Part shown: positions 21,483-30,900 of the stretch, one piece after another
Layout: each line of letters begins with the position of its first letter
Position numbering within the stretch: the stretch's first letter is position 1
Origin: Pyrenopolyporus hunteri
Taxonomy: Eukaryota; Ascomycota; Sordariomycetes; Xylariales; Hypoxylaceae
Reading direction: 5' to 3'
NCBI GenBank assembly: GCA_902806595.1
Contig: CADCXC010000038.1
Coordinates: forward strand, 806,001-870,000
DNA length: 64,000 nt
Notes under the pieces: model-generated
Told to the model about the DNA's origin: nothing
The model's input: the letters and a program-made list of their open reading frames with translations, nothing else
Databases searched by the model: none
Program-made: the position numbers and the translations under genes

Positions 21483-22829
21483 TCAAAACCTCCCTTGAGC
21501 ACGGTTGCATTCCTCCAGGAACCGGTAGACACCTTCGAGGCCTTCAAAGTCTTCCGAACAGTGCTCACCCGAACTGATCGGCGGCGACATGCTCTCGTAC
21601 CCTTCCAGGTCGTCGGGTAGCGATAGCCACGGGTTATCTTCTACCTCGCTGAAGCCGTCTTCGAAGAGCTCCTCCTCCGCAGGGAAGAAACTCCCTTGGG
21701 ACCTGAGCGAGCCGCCAGGCGAGGTCAGAGTCTTCGTGCCGCTGGTGTCGGCTCCAGGTGCGAAGGGAAACTTCAGCGCCATCTGGACCCCTTGGTCGGC
21801 CACGAAGTCGGAATCTTCCATGACGACGCCTCTCGTCAACCCAAGGTCAGAGCACAAGGACTCGACGGTATCGGCGTCGACGCCAGGGAAGCGGACCCTG
21901 AGTGTGTGTCCTTTCTCGAGCCGGATCGGCAGGTCCCCTAGCGAGGAGAGTTTCTTGATATCCGCCAAGGTCGCGGTTAAGTCCTTCAGGGCGCGGGCGA
22001 AGTCGACGGACAGCACGTCGAGGAAGCCGTCGGTGTTAAGGGTCGTGGCGTCGAAGGCGGGGGCCTTGAAGCCGGCGGAGGGGTAGGGGAAGGCCGCGGC
22101 GAGCGGGCTGAGAGCGGTGACGGTGGGGTTGAGGCGGAAGTCGACGTAGGCGCCCGGGGCGTTGCGCGGGGCCGCCGACATCTTGCGGGTGGTCTCTTCT
22201 TCCAGAGCCGAGACTGCACGGTACTTCCTCTCACCACGGGCCGTGAGCCCGTCGAACTGCGCCTTCTGGCCGGAAATCCAGAACGCCCTCACTGCCGCGG
22301 ATACGTTCTGGACCACCTGGGCCTGCGCTGCGGGTGCGTGCGAGAAGAAACGAGCCCCGCCCACACGTCCGGATCCGAGGCCGTAGCCGCCGGCGGTGCG
22401 AGGGAGGGCTCCTCCGGTGAGGTTTGGTCGTAGGGTGCTTGCGAAGGGGGCGCGGCCGGTGATCTGAGCTACGGCACGGCCTGTCTGGGTGTTGAGGAAC
22501 CTGGATCGGTCGATGCGGGGGGCGGCGTCGAGCCGGCCGGTGCTCATGAAGCGGCGGACCGCAGCGTTGATGTTCTGGTACGTGGACGAGGTCGTCGAGT
22601 GCCATCGTCGGGATTTCTGCTGGCGTAGGAGCGCGGCTGGGTGGATAGGCTGGCGGGGATTCGGCGTGTTACGTACGAGGACGGGTTCGAGAGCGGTGTT
22701 GACCGGGCGAGCCGCGTCTGCCAGCTTGGCCCGGATCATCTTGCTCGCCTTGAAGGCAGCATTACGGACGACCCGCAAGGCAGCGGGCGCCCATACGCCA
22801 CCTCCACCACTAACGAGTGGGGCGACCAT
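21483..22829 (-). CDS. Unknown Arg/Ala-rich protein, 448 aa
   Basis: Single-exon gene. The frame is open up to 22997, but the ATG at 22829 (MVAPLVSGGGGVWAP) has the best context (AACACAATGG) and begins the part with family character. The first 130 residues are basic and Ala-rich with almost no acidic residues, containing RQQKSRRWHST, and could act as an organelle-targeting or membrane-binding region. A second weakly similar Ser/Arg segment follows (RRFMSTGRLDAAPRIDRSRF). The middle and C-terminal half look folded, with an acidic Ser-rich tail (SEVEDNPWLSLPDDLEGYE) and a final helix. I have a vague memory of similar proteins being labelled casein kinase II beta 2 subunit, but there is no CK2-beta zinc finger here, so I do not accept that name. 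Function is unknown. Confidence 0.7.
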   Translation of the reverse strand: MVAPLVSGGGGVWAPAALRVVRNAAFKASKMIRAKLADAARPVNTALEPVLVRNTPNPRQPIHPAALLRQQKSRRWHSTTSSTYQNINAAVRRFMSTGRLDAAPRIDRSRFLNTQTGRAVAQITGRAPFASTLRPNLTGGALPRTAGGYGLGSGRVGGARFFSHAPAAQAQVVQNVSAAVRAFWISGQKAQFDGLTARGERKYRAVSALEEETTRKMSAAPRNAPGAYVDFRLNPTVTALSPLAAAFPYPSAGFKAPAFDATTLNTDGFLDVLSVDFARALKDLTATLADIKKLSSLGDLPIRLEKGHTLRVRFPGVDADTVESLCSDLGLTRGVVMEDSDFVADQGVQMALKFPFAPGADTSGTKTLTSPGGSLRSQGSFFPAEEELFEDGFSEVEDNPWLSLPDDLEGYESMSPPISSGEHCSEDFEGLEGVYRFLEECNRAQGRF

Positions 22830-23312
22830 TGTGTTTGCTTTGCGTCCGTCGCTATGCGGCGAACTGAAGAGAGAGAGGTTTGGTCTGATGAAAGAAGAAG
22901 ACGAGTAACGGGGGATGCGGCGGGTGACGAAGCTATTTACATAGTACATCGATAAGGCCCAATTAGATAAGCAATTGTGGCGCAATTTCATTGCCACACT
23001 CAGGCTGGTTGGCTGGGTCCGAGGTTACCTCAATTAGGTAAGCTCTGGTCGTGGAAATCTCCGAAGCGGATCTAGAGTTCCCCACTCAAACAATTTTTGT
23101 CTTTAATTCTTTTTTTTCCTTCTTCTGGTCCACCTGTGCAATTTTTCTTTCCTTTCAAACACGCTTCCAGCTGTTTGGATATTCTCGAGCTTCTGTGTTG
23201 TCAACACGCCAGCCGCCTTTCGGTGCATTCTTTGTTTATCATTTCCTCTATGATGAATTACCTGCTTGGTCACGTAGTAAGTCGCGCATTTCACCCCGTC
23301 TTCTCAATCCTG

Positions 23313-23395
23313 TTTGCTGTGACGAAGAAATCTTCGAACAATCCAATTCTTACAACGCCATGGGGATTATAGTCTCTAGAATTACCCTGAGCAAA
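23313..23395 (+). ncRNA. Box C/D snoRNA, predicted 18S guide (SNORD45-like target)
   Basis: Terminal stem TTTGC (23313-23317) pairs with GCAAA (23391-23395). Box C is GTGACGA (23319-23325, one mismatch to the consensus). Box D is CTGA (23387-23390). Immediately before box D, 23374-23386 is complementary over 13 nt to the conserved 18S segment GGTAATTCTAGAG. The box D plus five rule points at the second A of GGUAA, which corresponds to human 18S A159 by my count; S. cerevisiae lacks this methylation as far as I recall. It lies in the intron 23277-23461. Confidence 0.8.
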
Positions 23396-23566
23396 TTCCG
23401 TTGGAGCACATTTGCCGTACTACTATGGCGACTGTTCTGATGCTAATTGGACTTAGAATAGGTCGTTGACTATCCTGGTGGCCGCTATGCGCTAGAACCT
23501 CTCTGCTTTTGAAAAGGTACGTGCTTTCAGATTTTCAACTCTGGAGACTACGAACGTGTTTCCGTG

Positions 23567-23659
23567 GAGGGGTGATGAAGAAATCGACAAACCTAGGGAA
23601 TTCCTCATTCCGAATATATCATGTAGATTTGTTGTTTAGTTTCAGCCTTGTCTGACCTC
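23567..23659 (+). ncRNA. snR41: Box C/D snoRNA, snR41 homologue (18S G1126 guide)
   Basis: Stem GAGG (23567-23570) pairs with CCTC (23656-23659). Box C GTGATGA is at 23572-23578 and box D CTGA at 23652-23655. The 13 nt at 23638-23650 are complementary to the 18S segment CAAGGCTGAAACT, and the box D plus five rule selects the first G of AAGG, matching yeast 18S G1126, the snR41 target. An internal element, CTCATTCC (23604-23611), is complementary to GGAATGAG in the region of yeast A541, the second snR41 target, followed by a degenerate D' (CCGA or CGAA). The double match makes this the best-supported snoRNA here. Confidence 0.88.
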
Positions 23660-23761
23660 AGTATCTATTTCAACGCTTGTTGGATGATGTGCGTTTGTGT
23701 ACATTGCTAACTTTCCCGCTCGTACAGGTACGCTTTCTCCTGCTACACGTCCCATCTTTCT

Positions 23762-23897
23762 CACATGAGGAGATCTTGAACGAACGGGCGGACATAAACG
23801 AACCCACGTACCTCTCCTCGTCCAAAACGAGGTCGTACAAACCTTGTGAGGGGAGGACCACGAGGGATTCTTGTTGAGAACTCGTCAGCTGATTGTG
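23762..23897 (+). ncRNA. Candidate long box C/D snoRNA with internal hairpin
   Basis: Position-based candidate in the intron 23728-23960. Box D CTGA is at 23889-23892 and the flanking TGTG (23894-23897) pairs with CACA (23762-23765). The only box-C-like element is ATGAGGA (23765-23771), with one mismatch. It would be 136 nt long and contains a strong hairpin with arms CCTCGT and ACGAGG (about 23815-23832). Its 3' end is 50 nt before the branch point, as in the neighbouring introns, which is the main support. I could not assign an rRNA target. It could instead be another kind of small RNA. Confidence 0.45.
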
Positions 23898-23997
23898 TCT
23901 TGTCGCTTCGAGAATTTCATCGTTGCAAGTTGATGGGACATGACTAACGTTCTCCCACAGGTATATCACGCTGTTCCCTTCCCAGGCGTCTCCTCTT

Positions 23998-24076
23998 GTA
24001 AATGATGATCATTATTCACACTGTTTGATCCTGTCCATTGGGCTTGGAAATGAACATGCAAAAAAATCTGATTTAA
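23998..24076 (+). ncRNA. Box C/D snoRNA, target not identified
   Basis: Perfect box C ATGATGA (24002-24008) and box D CTGA (24068-24071), flanked by the pairing segments TAAA (from 23999) and TTTA (24072-24075). The 3' end is 51 nt before the branch A of GCTGAC at 24126. The stretch before box D is A-rich (a run of seven A) and matches no rRNA segment I recall, so this may be an orphan or use a D' element. By coincidence or not, 24070-24080 is complementary over 11 nt to 18S CTCATTAAATC, but it lies across and after box D, where it could not guide by the usual rule. Confidence 0.65.
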
Positions 24077-24287
24077 TGAGGTATGTGTCTTCTCTTCCTA
24101 ATGAACACTTAGACACCTCAAGCTGACGTGAATAGCCTGATAGCTTCCGCATATACCTTGCTCATCGTACGCCCTGGTTGACGCCGCTAACTCTGGCGTT
24201 GTACTAGGTAATTTGTAAACCCTATGTTTAGTGATGACACGATATTCCTTCAAGGTCAGTGGTCAGGATTTCTTATGGATAAACCGA

Positions 24288-24375
24288 AGCCTCGCGGATG
24301 ATACTATTTCCTGCATAATGTCAGACTTCTTCATGACGAGACTTGTATCTATCACCTTGGAGAACTGAAGAGGCT
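24288..24375 (+). ncRNA. Box C/D snoRNA, predicted 25S/28S guide
   Basis: A six-base terminal stem, AGCCTC (24288-24293) with GAGGCT (24370-24375), brackets a poor box C (ATGATAC, 24298-24304) and a perfect box D CTGA (24365-24368). Internal D' CAGA (24322-24325) and C' ATGACGA (24333-24339) are also present. The 12 nt at 24352-24363 are complementary to the conserved large-subunit rRNA segment TCTCCAAGGTGA as I recall it. One unpaired base separates this from box D, and the box D plus five rule would select a C. It lies in the intron 24208-24434, ending 46 nt before the branch point. A second GTGATGA at 24230-24236 is unexplained. Confidence 0.65.
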
Positions 24376-24500
24376 ACAATGAGTGTTCTTGGTCGTTTCT
24401 CTTGTATGATATGGCGACTGACTTTCCGAAACAGTTCGATATCCCAGTGCTCCTTTTACGGCTAGGGACTACGATGCTTTAGTAGCATAGACGCGAAGCT

Positions 24501-26195
24501 TTTATACGACGAGTTTATGTGAATTGATAGGTCTTCGGTACGCTTGGATAACATTGGGCAAGATCTGGGCAGGTAGTCTAACGACATTAGATTTAATTCA
24601 ATGACTAATCATCATTCCTTCGCTCGCTCGCCCTTTGTCTAGTTGATGTTGATTATTCACTATTACCAATAGGCCGGAGCCTCTTCTACTGTGGTACATA
24701 CATAAGCGCCGGGGCCGTCGGGTTGGATTTTCTGGGGAAAGTGGGCTGTGCTACCAATAGCTTCTCTCGGCGGGCCTAGAACCCTGTTGCGTCACGAATC
24801 CACGTCGTATATACCGGCCTCCGTTACCTATTACATGTATGCACCACCCAGCTGCGTACGTCCATGTACATATGCTTTCTTCCTACGCGGTGCATCTGCT
24901 TACGCGGATCAGGCATCAAGGTAGTGGGATGTATAAGTGTGTATGTGTGTAACCTTTGCCGGTTCCGACGACTTCGGATGCGTAATTCGAAGATGGTATT
25001 TACTAATCGGGTTTATAGATATTTCCATCCTTTATACGTATTTGCCGTAGGCTGATTAGATTACCTTTGGTTTTCGAGATCTTGGCTATATCCCCCGGGT
25101 TTGTCATATCATCGGATATGACGGGCTAACCCCACACCGTCTAACGGTTATACAGCTGCTATAGTATGTAGTTGGTTGGTAGTTGGTTGCGTACCATCTC
25201 TTTGATGGTGAAGCGGCCTAAGTTAGTGGTGTCATTCTCAAGCCACTTGATTTAAGGCAGCGGGCAGCGACGATCGAAACGCTCCGATTCGACCGTTGGA
25301 TATATGAGAAGCCTCCGCGATCTCCCTGTCTTATTTCTTTGCGGGGTAAGTGAGGGCAAGTGTGGGCAAGTGTGGGTTAAGGAAGGGTAAGGAGGGCAAG
25401 GAGACATCAATCCCCTATCGGACAGGGATGGAGCTGTACCTCGCTCCCTATGACGTTGGCTTGTCCGAGCAACATATGTACAAGTACATCGCTTACTCTC
25501 TTTTCCCCGTCTTGCTGCTGCTGCTCCTTTGTCCATTGAGCATCCGCATGTTACTGTACCTCTTCAGCCAGACGCCTGCATATACATATCCAACAATATA
25601 GGTGTGTACACGTCCTGCATCCAATGCCTTCTTATAGCACTCACGTCGTACGATCCGGCGGGGGGAAGGGACTGGGGCTATCCTCCTAAGGATAAGGAGG
25701 ACGGCTTTGGATAGTAAGACCCAACGTCCTAGTTTATTGGTGAAGTCATCGCCGGGGATACATCCCCGACTGCTGGGTGGCCCCTCGCCGATCCATCAGC
25801 CTGCTTCAGATGGATGGAAAGGTGCAGTAGTGGTAACTTTATGTATGCATCTAGCATAATGGTCCTCGAAGCAACAACCCCGTTGGCTTCTAGCCCGCTG
25901 CTCTGATTAGAAAGGTCGCGTGGTCCCTCCACCACCCATTGGGCGTATTGAGTATTGAAGAGCCCTACCTAGGTATATAAAGGGAAGACGACCCCCCTTC
26001 CCCTCTACTCTCATCTTTGTCTCGTATTCCTTAAGTATCCATCTCACCCTCTCGCTGCCCGGAACTTTTACACGGTCTATTACATTACTCCTCAGTCGCA
26101 CCTCACCTGAAGTTATACTATATCAATATCGAACAGACAACCCACTACCCCTCAACGACGGCCGCCTGTGCCGAACCGCTCAGACATCAATCAAT
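24501..26195. other. Intergenic region with G-rich direct repeats
   Basis: No gene recognised. There is a G-rich direct-repeat stretch at about 25345-25405 built on GTGAGGGCAAG/GTGTGGGCAAG units. The last 220 bases (from about 25975) hold a TATATAAAGG element, then C/T-rich leader sequence for the small gene at 26196. Confidence 0.45.
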
Positions 26196-26592
26196 ATGGA
26201 CAGCCCCAAGGGAAGCAATGGTCCGACCGCGGCAAACCCTCCTCGACGAAGGGTATGTATAACGTTGTCCTTGGAGCGTGTTCTCATCTTGCTCTTTTAC
26301 TAACGCACATTACGTTCAGGGCTCCGGACCAACCTTTGACAGCCTCATGAACCAGAAACGCGCCAGTGACCCTCTCTCCTTTGCTAGACGCGCCAGCCTA
26401 CACGACCAGAGGCCCCAGGCAGGCTTCTTCGGACAGATGTGGCAAAAGTGAGTCTCTCATCCATCACCTCTTTTCCCCGCTTGTACTATATATACCTACA
26501 TAGAGGCATAGATCCTTCTCCTAAAAACAATGTTCGACTGACTCGCACAATCTTACAGCTTCACGCGTGGCCCTCATAGCCCCACGAAATAA
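26196..26592 (+). CDS. Small conserved-looking fungal protein, 72 aa
   Basis: Three exons: 26196-26252, 26320-26447 and 26559-26592. Introns of 67 and 111 nt have standard GT/AG ends, and all phases agree, giving 72 residues. The start ATG follows ATCAATCAAT and begins MDSPKGSNGPTAANPPRRR. The middle, GSGPTFDSLMNQKRASDP and onward, and the end, FFGQMWQNFTRGPHSPTK, resemble short uncharacterised Pezizomycotina proteins; I cannot give a function. It is rich in Arg, Ser and Pro with a short amphipathic FFGQMWQNF segment, and has no signal peptide. A TATA-type element about 220 bp upstream and a C/T-rich leader suggest a real, probably well-expressed gene. Confidence 0.75.
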
Positions 26593-29500
26593 GCAATCAT
26601 ACCCCGGACGCATCAAAAGCGTAAACGGTGAATAATAGATGCAGGGAATGTTATTATTCCGTAAGAATATATTGAGTATGAGACTAAGCACGAGGCGAGA
26701 GGGCGTTATTTAAGGTTGTGACGGAACTGTATTCCACATACAACTTACACACACCAGACAAGACGAGGGGAATGAATGAATGATTGATTGAATTGGGCGT
26801 TTTCGGGTTTAGTGTTTATCAGTCGATCAAATTGTAGGAAGAAGCAGGTATACCAACTGCAATCTTTTCTTTATTTCCCTTGAGACAGACGGGGCAGAAG
26901 GGGAAGAAAGCCGGCGTCCGGGTCGTGGTGTCATTCTTAGGATTACACACTTAGCGATATCACAATTAGCAATTACAATTTATCTTCGCTTGTTAACTGA
27001 TCGCTGTAAATTGAAGTCGTCTTACATCGAGTGTATTTAATACGTTATCAACTTACCAATTGACTGAATATCTGAAGTTGCGAGTCAGGACGGATAGTAA
27101 AAGGTTTGAAGGGGGCGCCTAAAGTCAGTTTATTTAGGACATGTTAACCGGGGGCGATTATGTTCAGATGTAGTAGAGCTGTATGCGACGCTAATCTAGA
27201 GCATTAGCAGACTAGATGTCGTTCTCTTGTTCCATAAGGAAGAGTCCAGAACCACACGATACCTCATTAGTTTCGCTTACTTGGAATGTGTCCGTATCGC
27301 CCTAGCTAGCCGCGTCTACACCGAGTCATGTCATACGGGGAAGAAGACGATAGTTGGAAGCAATGTCTGGCTTGAATTTACGCTACCCAGAATAGGTACA
27401 AAATAAGAGAATCTAGAGAGGCATCCCTCTTGAATAGAAACTCGCCACCAGCTGCTCCCTGTTGCCAATTTTCACCTTTTTTTTTGTCTTTTCTTCTTGA
27501 GCGTGCGAGTATAGACGAGGGTAAATAAGAAATAGAGTTGTTTTCTTGAAAGAAAAAAAATAAAAAATAAAAATAGGAATCTGCCAATTCCTAACCGCGA
27601 GTCGGTCAAGACGGTTTGTATCGTTTCGCCCGGATCTGGCGTGTTTCCAATCGAGCCGGGGGCCTTCGAGACAGCGCGGGCGAACCCGCGGATATCTGTC
27701 TGCAGAGAGACGCGACCAGCCCAGCCCCAAGTCGACACGACGCGCGCACAGCGATCGCTGTGGGCGTGTGGACCTTTTGCCTTCCTACCAAAGCTCGTTC
27801 CCACGCCTCCGGGTGGCTTCACACCGGTATCTGGGGGGGAAGCCCAGAACCGGGTGAGAGAGGCAGCTTGTCAGCGTGGGAAGGGTTCTCCTCGGCCTAG
27901 TCCGAGATGCTGGCTCCGGAGCAAAGTAGCTTCTGCCGCGGTACACAAGAAGAGCAAGCGATTTGGCATATTTCGTTGCTAGTCTTCTTGTTCCGGCATA
28001 TTGCCCTTACTATCGCGCTTATCTCCTTCAGAAAGAACCCAAGCGTATGGAGGTACAGACGGCCATTCCGAAGGCCTATGGGCGACGCAGAATACAGTAT
28101 ATCGCCTTCTTGCCTCAACGTTTCTCGTCTTTTCGCCGCATAGGCCACTAGGAGCCGTCCCAAGATGCCGACGTACAGTGTGCCGATGCACCTTGGTTGT
28201 ATAGATCGGCTCGATTGCTAAAAACTGCGAACAAAATGGTACTCAGGCTTCCCTTTCCCACACGGGAGATCCCAATAAATAGAAAATGAAAATCCCAGAA
28301 CCAGCCTCTTGCTGGCTGGCTGGGGGCGTGAACTCGACCGGTATAGGCATATGAGATTATATCCGTGACCGGTGTTTAGAGCAAGCGAATTATTCGGAGC
28401 GCGTGTTAGGCGTGTTAAGCGTGTTAGTCCCCTGGCGTCTTGTCGCGAACAAACGCCAGGAAGGGCTAATAATAGTGTCCTTCTAGGAGGTAGTAATAAC
28501 CCCAAGGTCGATGGATTTGCGTGCAGCACGTGTTCGCTATCTTTTTTTCGGGGAATCGGTAGCCCTGCGGGTTGTATATGAAACAGCAAGCTATAGCGTC
28601 GGTGTTTTGCATTACGGGTCCAGGGTAGCGTGTGATGTCGCCCGAGATTAGATGGAGCAGGGTCCCTGACTCCATATAACTTCTCTGGAAATGGCCTCCA
28701 GAGCAAGTCTTCCGGATATCATTATCCGGAGCGAGTAAGGCCGTTTACCGTCGTGCCCAGGACGATGACAGTAGAGACTACATTATCTTGCTATGATCGT
28801 ATGAGTATGCGGCGGTACGTTCGGCTCCTACAGAGAAACTTACACAGGAGTGGTGCCTGAAATATATCCAGACCATATAGAACGCCTTAAAAACGCCTGT
28901 TCATATAAAGGGCGGAAGTCGCCGTGCTGTGACTATCCCGATGTAGAACCGTTGTTTCTGCCAAATAGTTTCCCATGTTACTGTCGTGCGTGCGTGCGTG
29001 CGTGCGTGCGTGTCGAATTTAGAACTCGATCGAACGGAGAACTCCTCTTGATCGTATATCTGCCGGAACCCATTCGTGTCAGCCGGTGCTGCGCCGCGGG
29101 ACGGGTACAAGATTGATACTCACCCTACGTGACGAAGAATGCCATCTACCTTCTATTAATGCCGAGAACCCAAGATTCATGGAAAAAACTCGTTATATTC
29201 GTGCATCACGTGATAGACGTACATGCGTGATGTTGTCGTTAAACATGACGATGCCGTGTCGATTCTGGACCTTAACGCGTCTTGCCTAGGACCAGGTATT
29301 GCATCCGGATCCGGCGGGGACTCCGAGTCTGCTAGTAGGCCTTTTCACCATTCTGTCGTGCCTAGGACTGTCAACGTCGCGAGTTCACATGCGCTCCACG
29401 ACTTCTTGGGGCCTTTTAACGTCCTGCCCAGGACGACACGGCGAGACGCCCGCTCGTCCGGGAATGGCAGTAGGACCTACGTCATTTGCCGCGTCCCGTC

Positions 29501-30900
29501 CCCCGGGGGAGTTGGGGTATAGACGAGGTTTCTGAGGTTTCCGAGGTTTCTCGTTGCCATATCTAGGAGAGAAATCTGCCAATCTGTCAGCCCGCAATTG
29601 TTCGGATTAGGATATTGGGGGGGTGGGAATTATCAAACCTGCTGGCTAGAATTATTCGCCCGACTGCGGCATAACCGGTTGAGCGGGCGGACTACATCAT
29701 GAAGTCCGATGTGGGGGGTAATGGGACAAGAGCGCTATTGGTTGGATTCAATTAGAGAAACAGAAAGGAAGGAAAAGAGAAGGGAAAGACCCCGCCGGCA
29801 ATCAAAATCCATTAGGATTTATTTGAATCGGGAGCGGAGAATTGTAAGTTTAGAGTTCTAAGCCTAGACAGAACACAAACGTTTATTCGAGGTTAGATGA
29901 TGCTGGAATGTACGTACGTACGTAGCGGGCAAGGAATGTTGAAAGTTGAAAGTTAAAAGTTGGGCGTTCCCAGATCGAGGTGACATGTCTGCCTTACCGG
30001 GTCCCACTTACCTTATTACATAATGCAAGGTCTGAAAGGAGAGGAATGGCAACACAATTTTCCGAGCTTTAGGCACGGCGGCGGCGCGGCGGCGCCATTG
30101 GCCCAAGCGTCGGGTTCTTTCGGAATATCCACGTGCAGCTCAACTACACGTGATCCTTTCGGGGGGCGCACCTATGATAATTGTAATGGAAAGGCCTCTG
30201 CACGGGAGTGTAAGGATGTCAAAGATATAATTCAAAGAGTGCTAATCATATACTTAGATTGGCCATCGAAGCCCTATCTATCTAAGAAGTTTATCCTCTA
30301 CAGGTCCGTGCCCCTCTGACCCCTCCATGGTTCCTTAGGACTGGCTTACAGACTAGTCATTTCGTAACTTTGATCAACTGCTAGGGATCATACTTCTGCT
30401 ACGAAGTACCCCATCTTCTATAAGGGGTCTGCTGCTATTGAAGGTTTGAAGGTCTATGCACCGAAGGCTCGAGCCCTACAGGCCCCCGAAAGTGACCACG
30501 TGATCGGAAGTCACGTGCTAACTCCTTCGTCTACATCGCCTTGATGGCCGAAGATTACTCGTAACCACTCAAACTACTTCGATCAAAATGAAATCTGCGA
30601 TGACATACTCGGTTCAACGAAGTTACTTAGAGCCCTCGACTCTTGTTTTATTGGCGTAGTTAGGTACGTTTCTACGTATCTCGGGCCTTGATCCCTCGGC
30701 CTGTGTGTCATGTAAGTGCTGCTGGATATTAAATACCTAATAACCCTATGGTATTATGAACGAACAGAATCCTTCCTCTCCTCTTTTCACCTTGAATGAT
30801 GCGGATGGCATCAGGTATTAGGCGCCCTTCGTTATCTTATAACCACCAACTCCTTGCAACGACGTATGCTCCTATGTGCATCTGATCGTCGCCGACTGGT
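26593..30900. other. 4.3 kb gene-poor region
   Basis: Many overlapping short open frames on both strands (for example around 27600-28700 and 29220-29530), none with a recognisable family or consistent splicing. Features seen: a T/A-rich stretch at 27477-27570, three tandem GCGTGTTA-like units near 28400-28425, a (GTGC)n microsatellite at 28985-29012, GTACGTACGTAC near 29921, repeated GAGGTTTC units around 29525-29550, and four CACGTG E-boxes at 30130-30135, 30147-30152, 30497-30502 and 30512-30517. Part of it may be old repeat-derived DNA, but I see no terminal repeats. Confidence 0.4.
28985..29012. repeat. (GTGC)n microsatellite
   Basis: About seven tandem copies of a CGTG/GTGC tetranucleotide in a gene-poor region. 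Confidence 0.9.

Larger units (their letters stand above)
23070..24500 (+). ncRNA. Intron-encoded box C/D snoRNA host transcript (non-coding)
   Basis: A multi-intron transcript without a usable open frame, in which each intron carries a C/D snoRNA. Introns supported by donor, branch point and acceptor: 23277-23461 (GTAAGT, GCTAAT, TAG), 23517-23727 (GTACGT, GCTAAC, CAG), 23728-23960 (GTACGC, ACTAAC, CAG), 23961-24135 (GTATAT, GCTGAC, TAG; an alternative acceptor is 24207 with GCTAAC) and 24208-24434 (GTAATT, GACTGAC, CAG). Exons are short: 23462-23516 and 24136-24207. Two junctions (23727/23728 and 23960/23961) have acceptor and donor touching, leaving zero-length exons. In every intron the snoRNA 3' end lies about 46-51 nt before the branch point, the spacing known to favour intronic C/D snoRNP assembly. 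The transcript's outer ends are not defined by the sequence. It lies divergent from the gene at 21483-22829. Confidence 0.75.

Noticed and set aside
21483..22829. Casein kinase II beta subunit annotation
   Set aside because: No CK2-beta zinc-binding cysteines or acidic loop in the sequence.
24167..24207. 41-nt intron (GTACGC to TAG) inside the snoRNA host
   Set aside because: Shorter than other introns here; the GCTAAC/TAG is more simply an alternative acceptor.
28218..28706. 162-codon minus-strand frame
   Set aside because: Composition not protein-like across its length and no recognisable motif.
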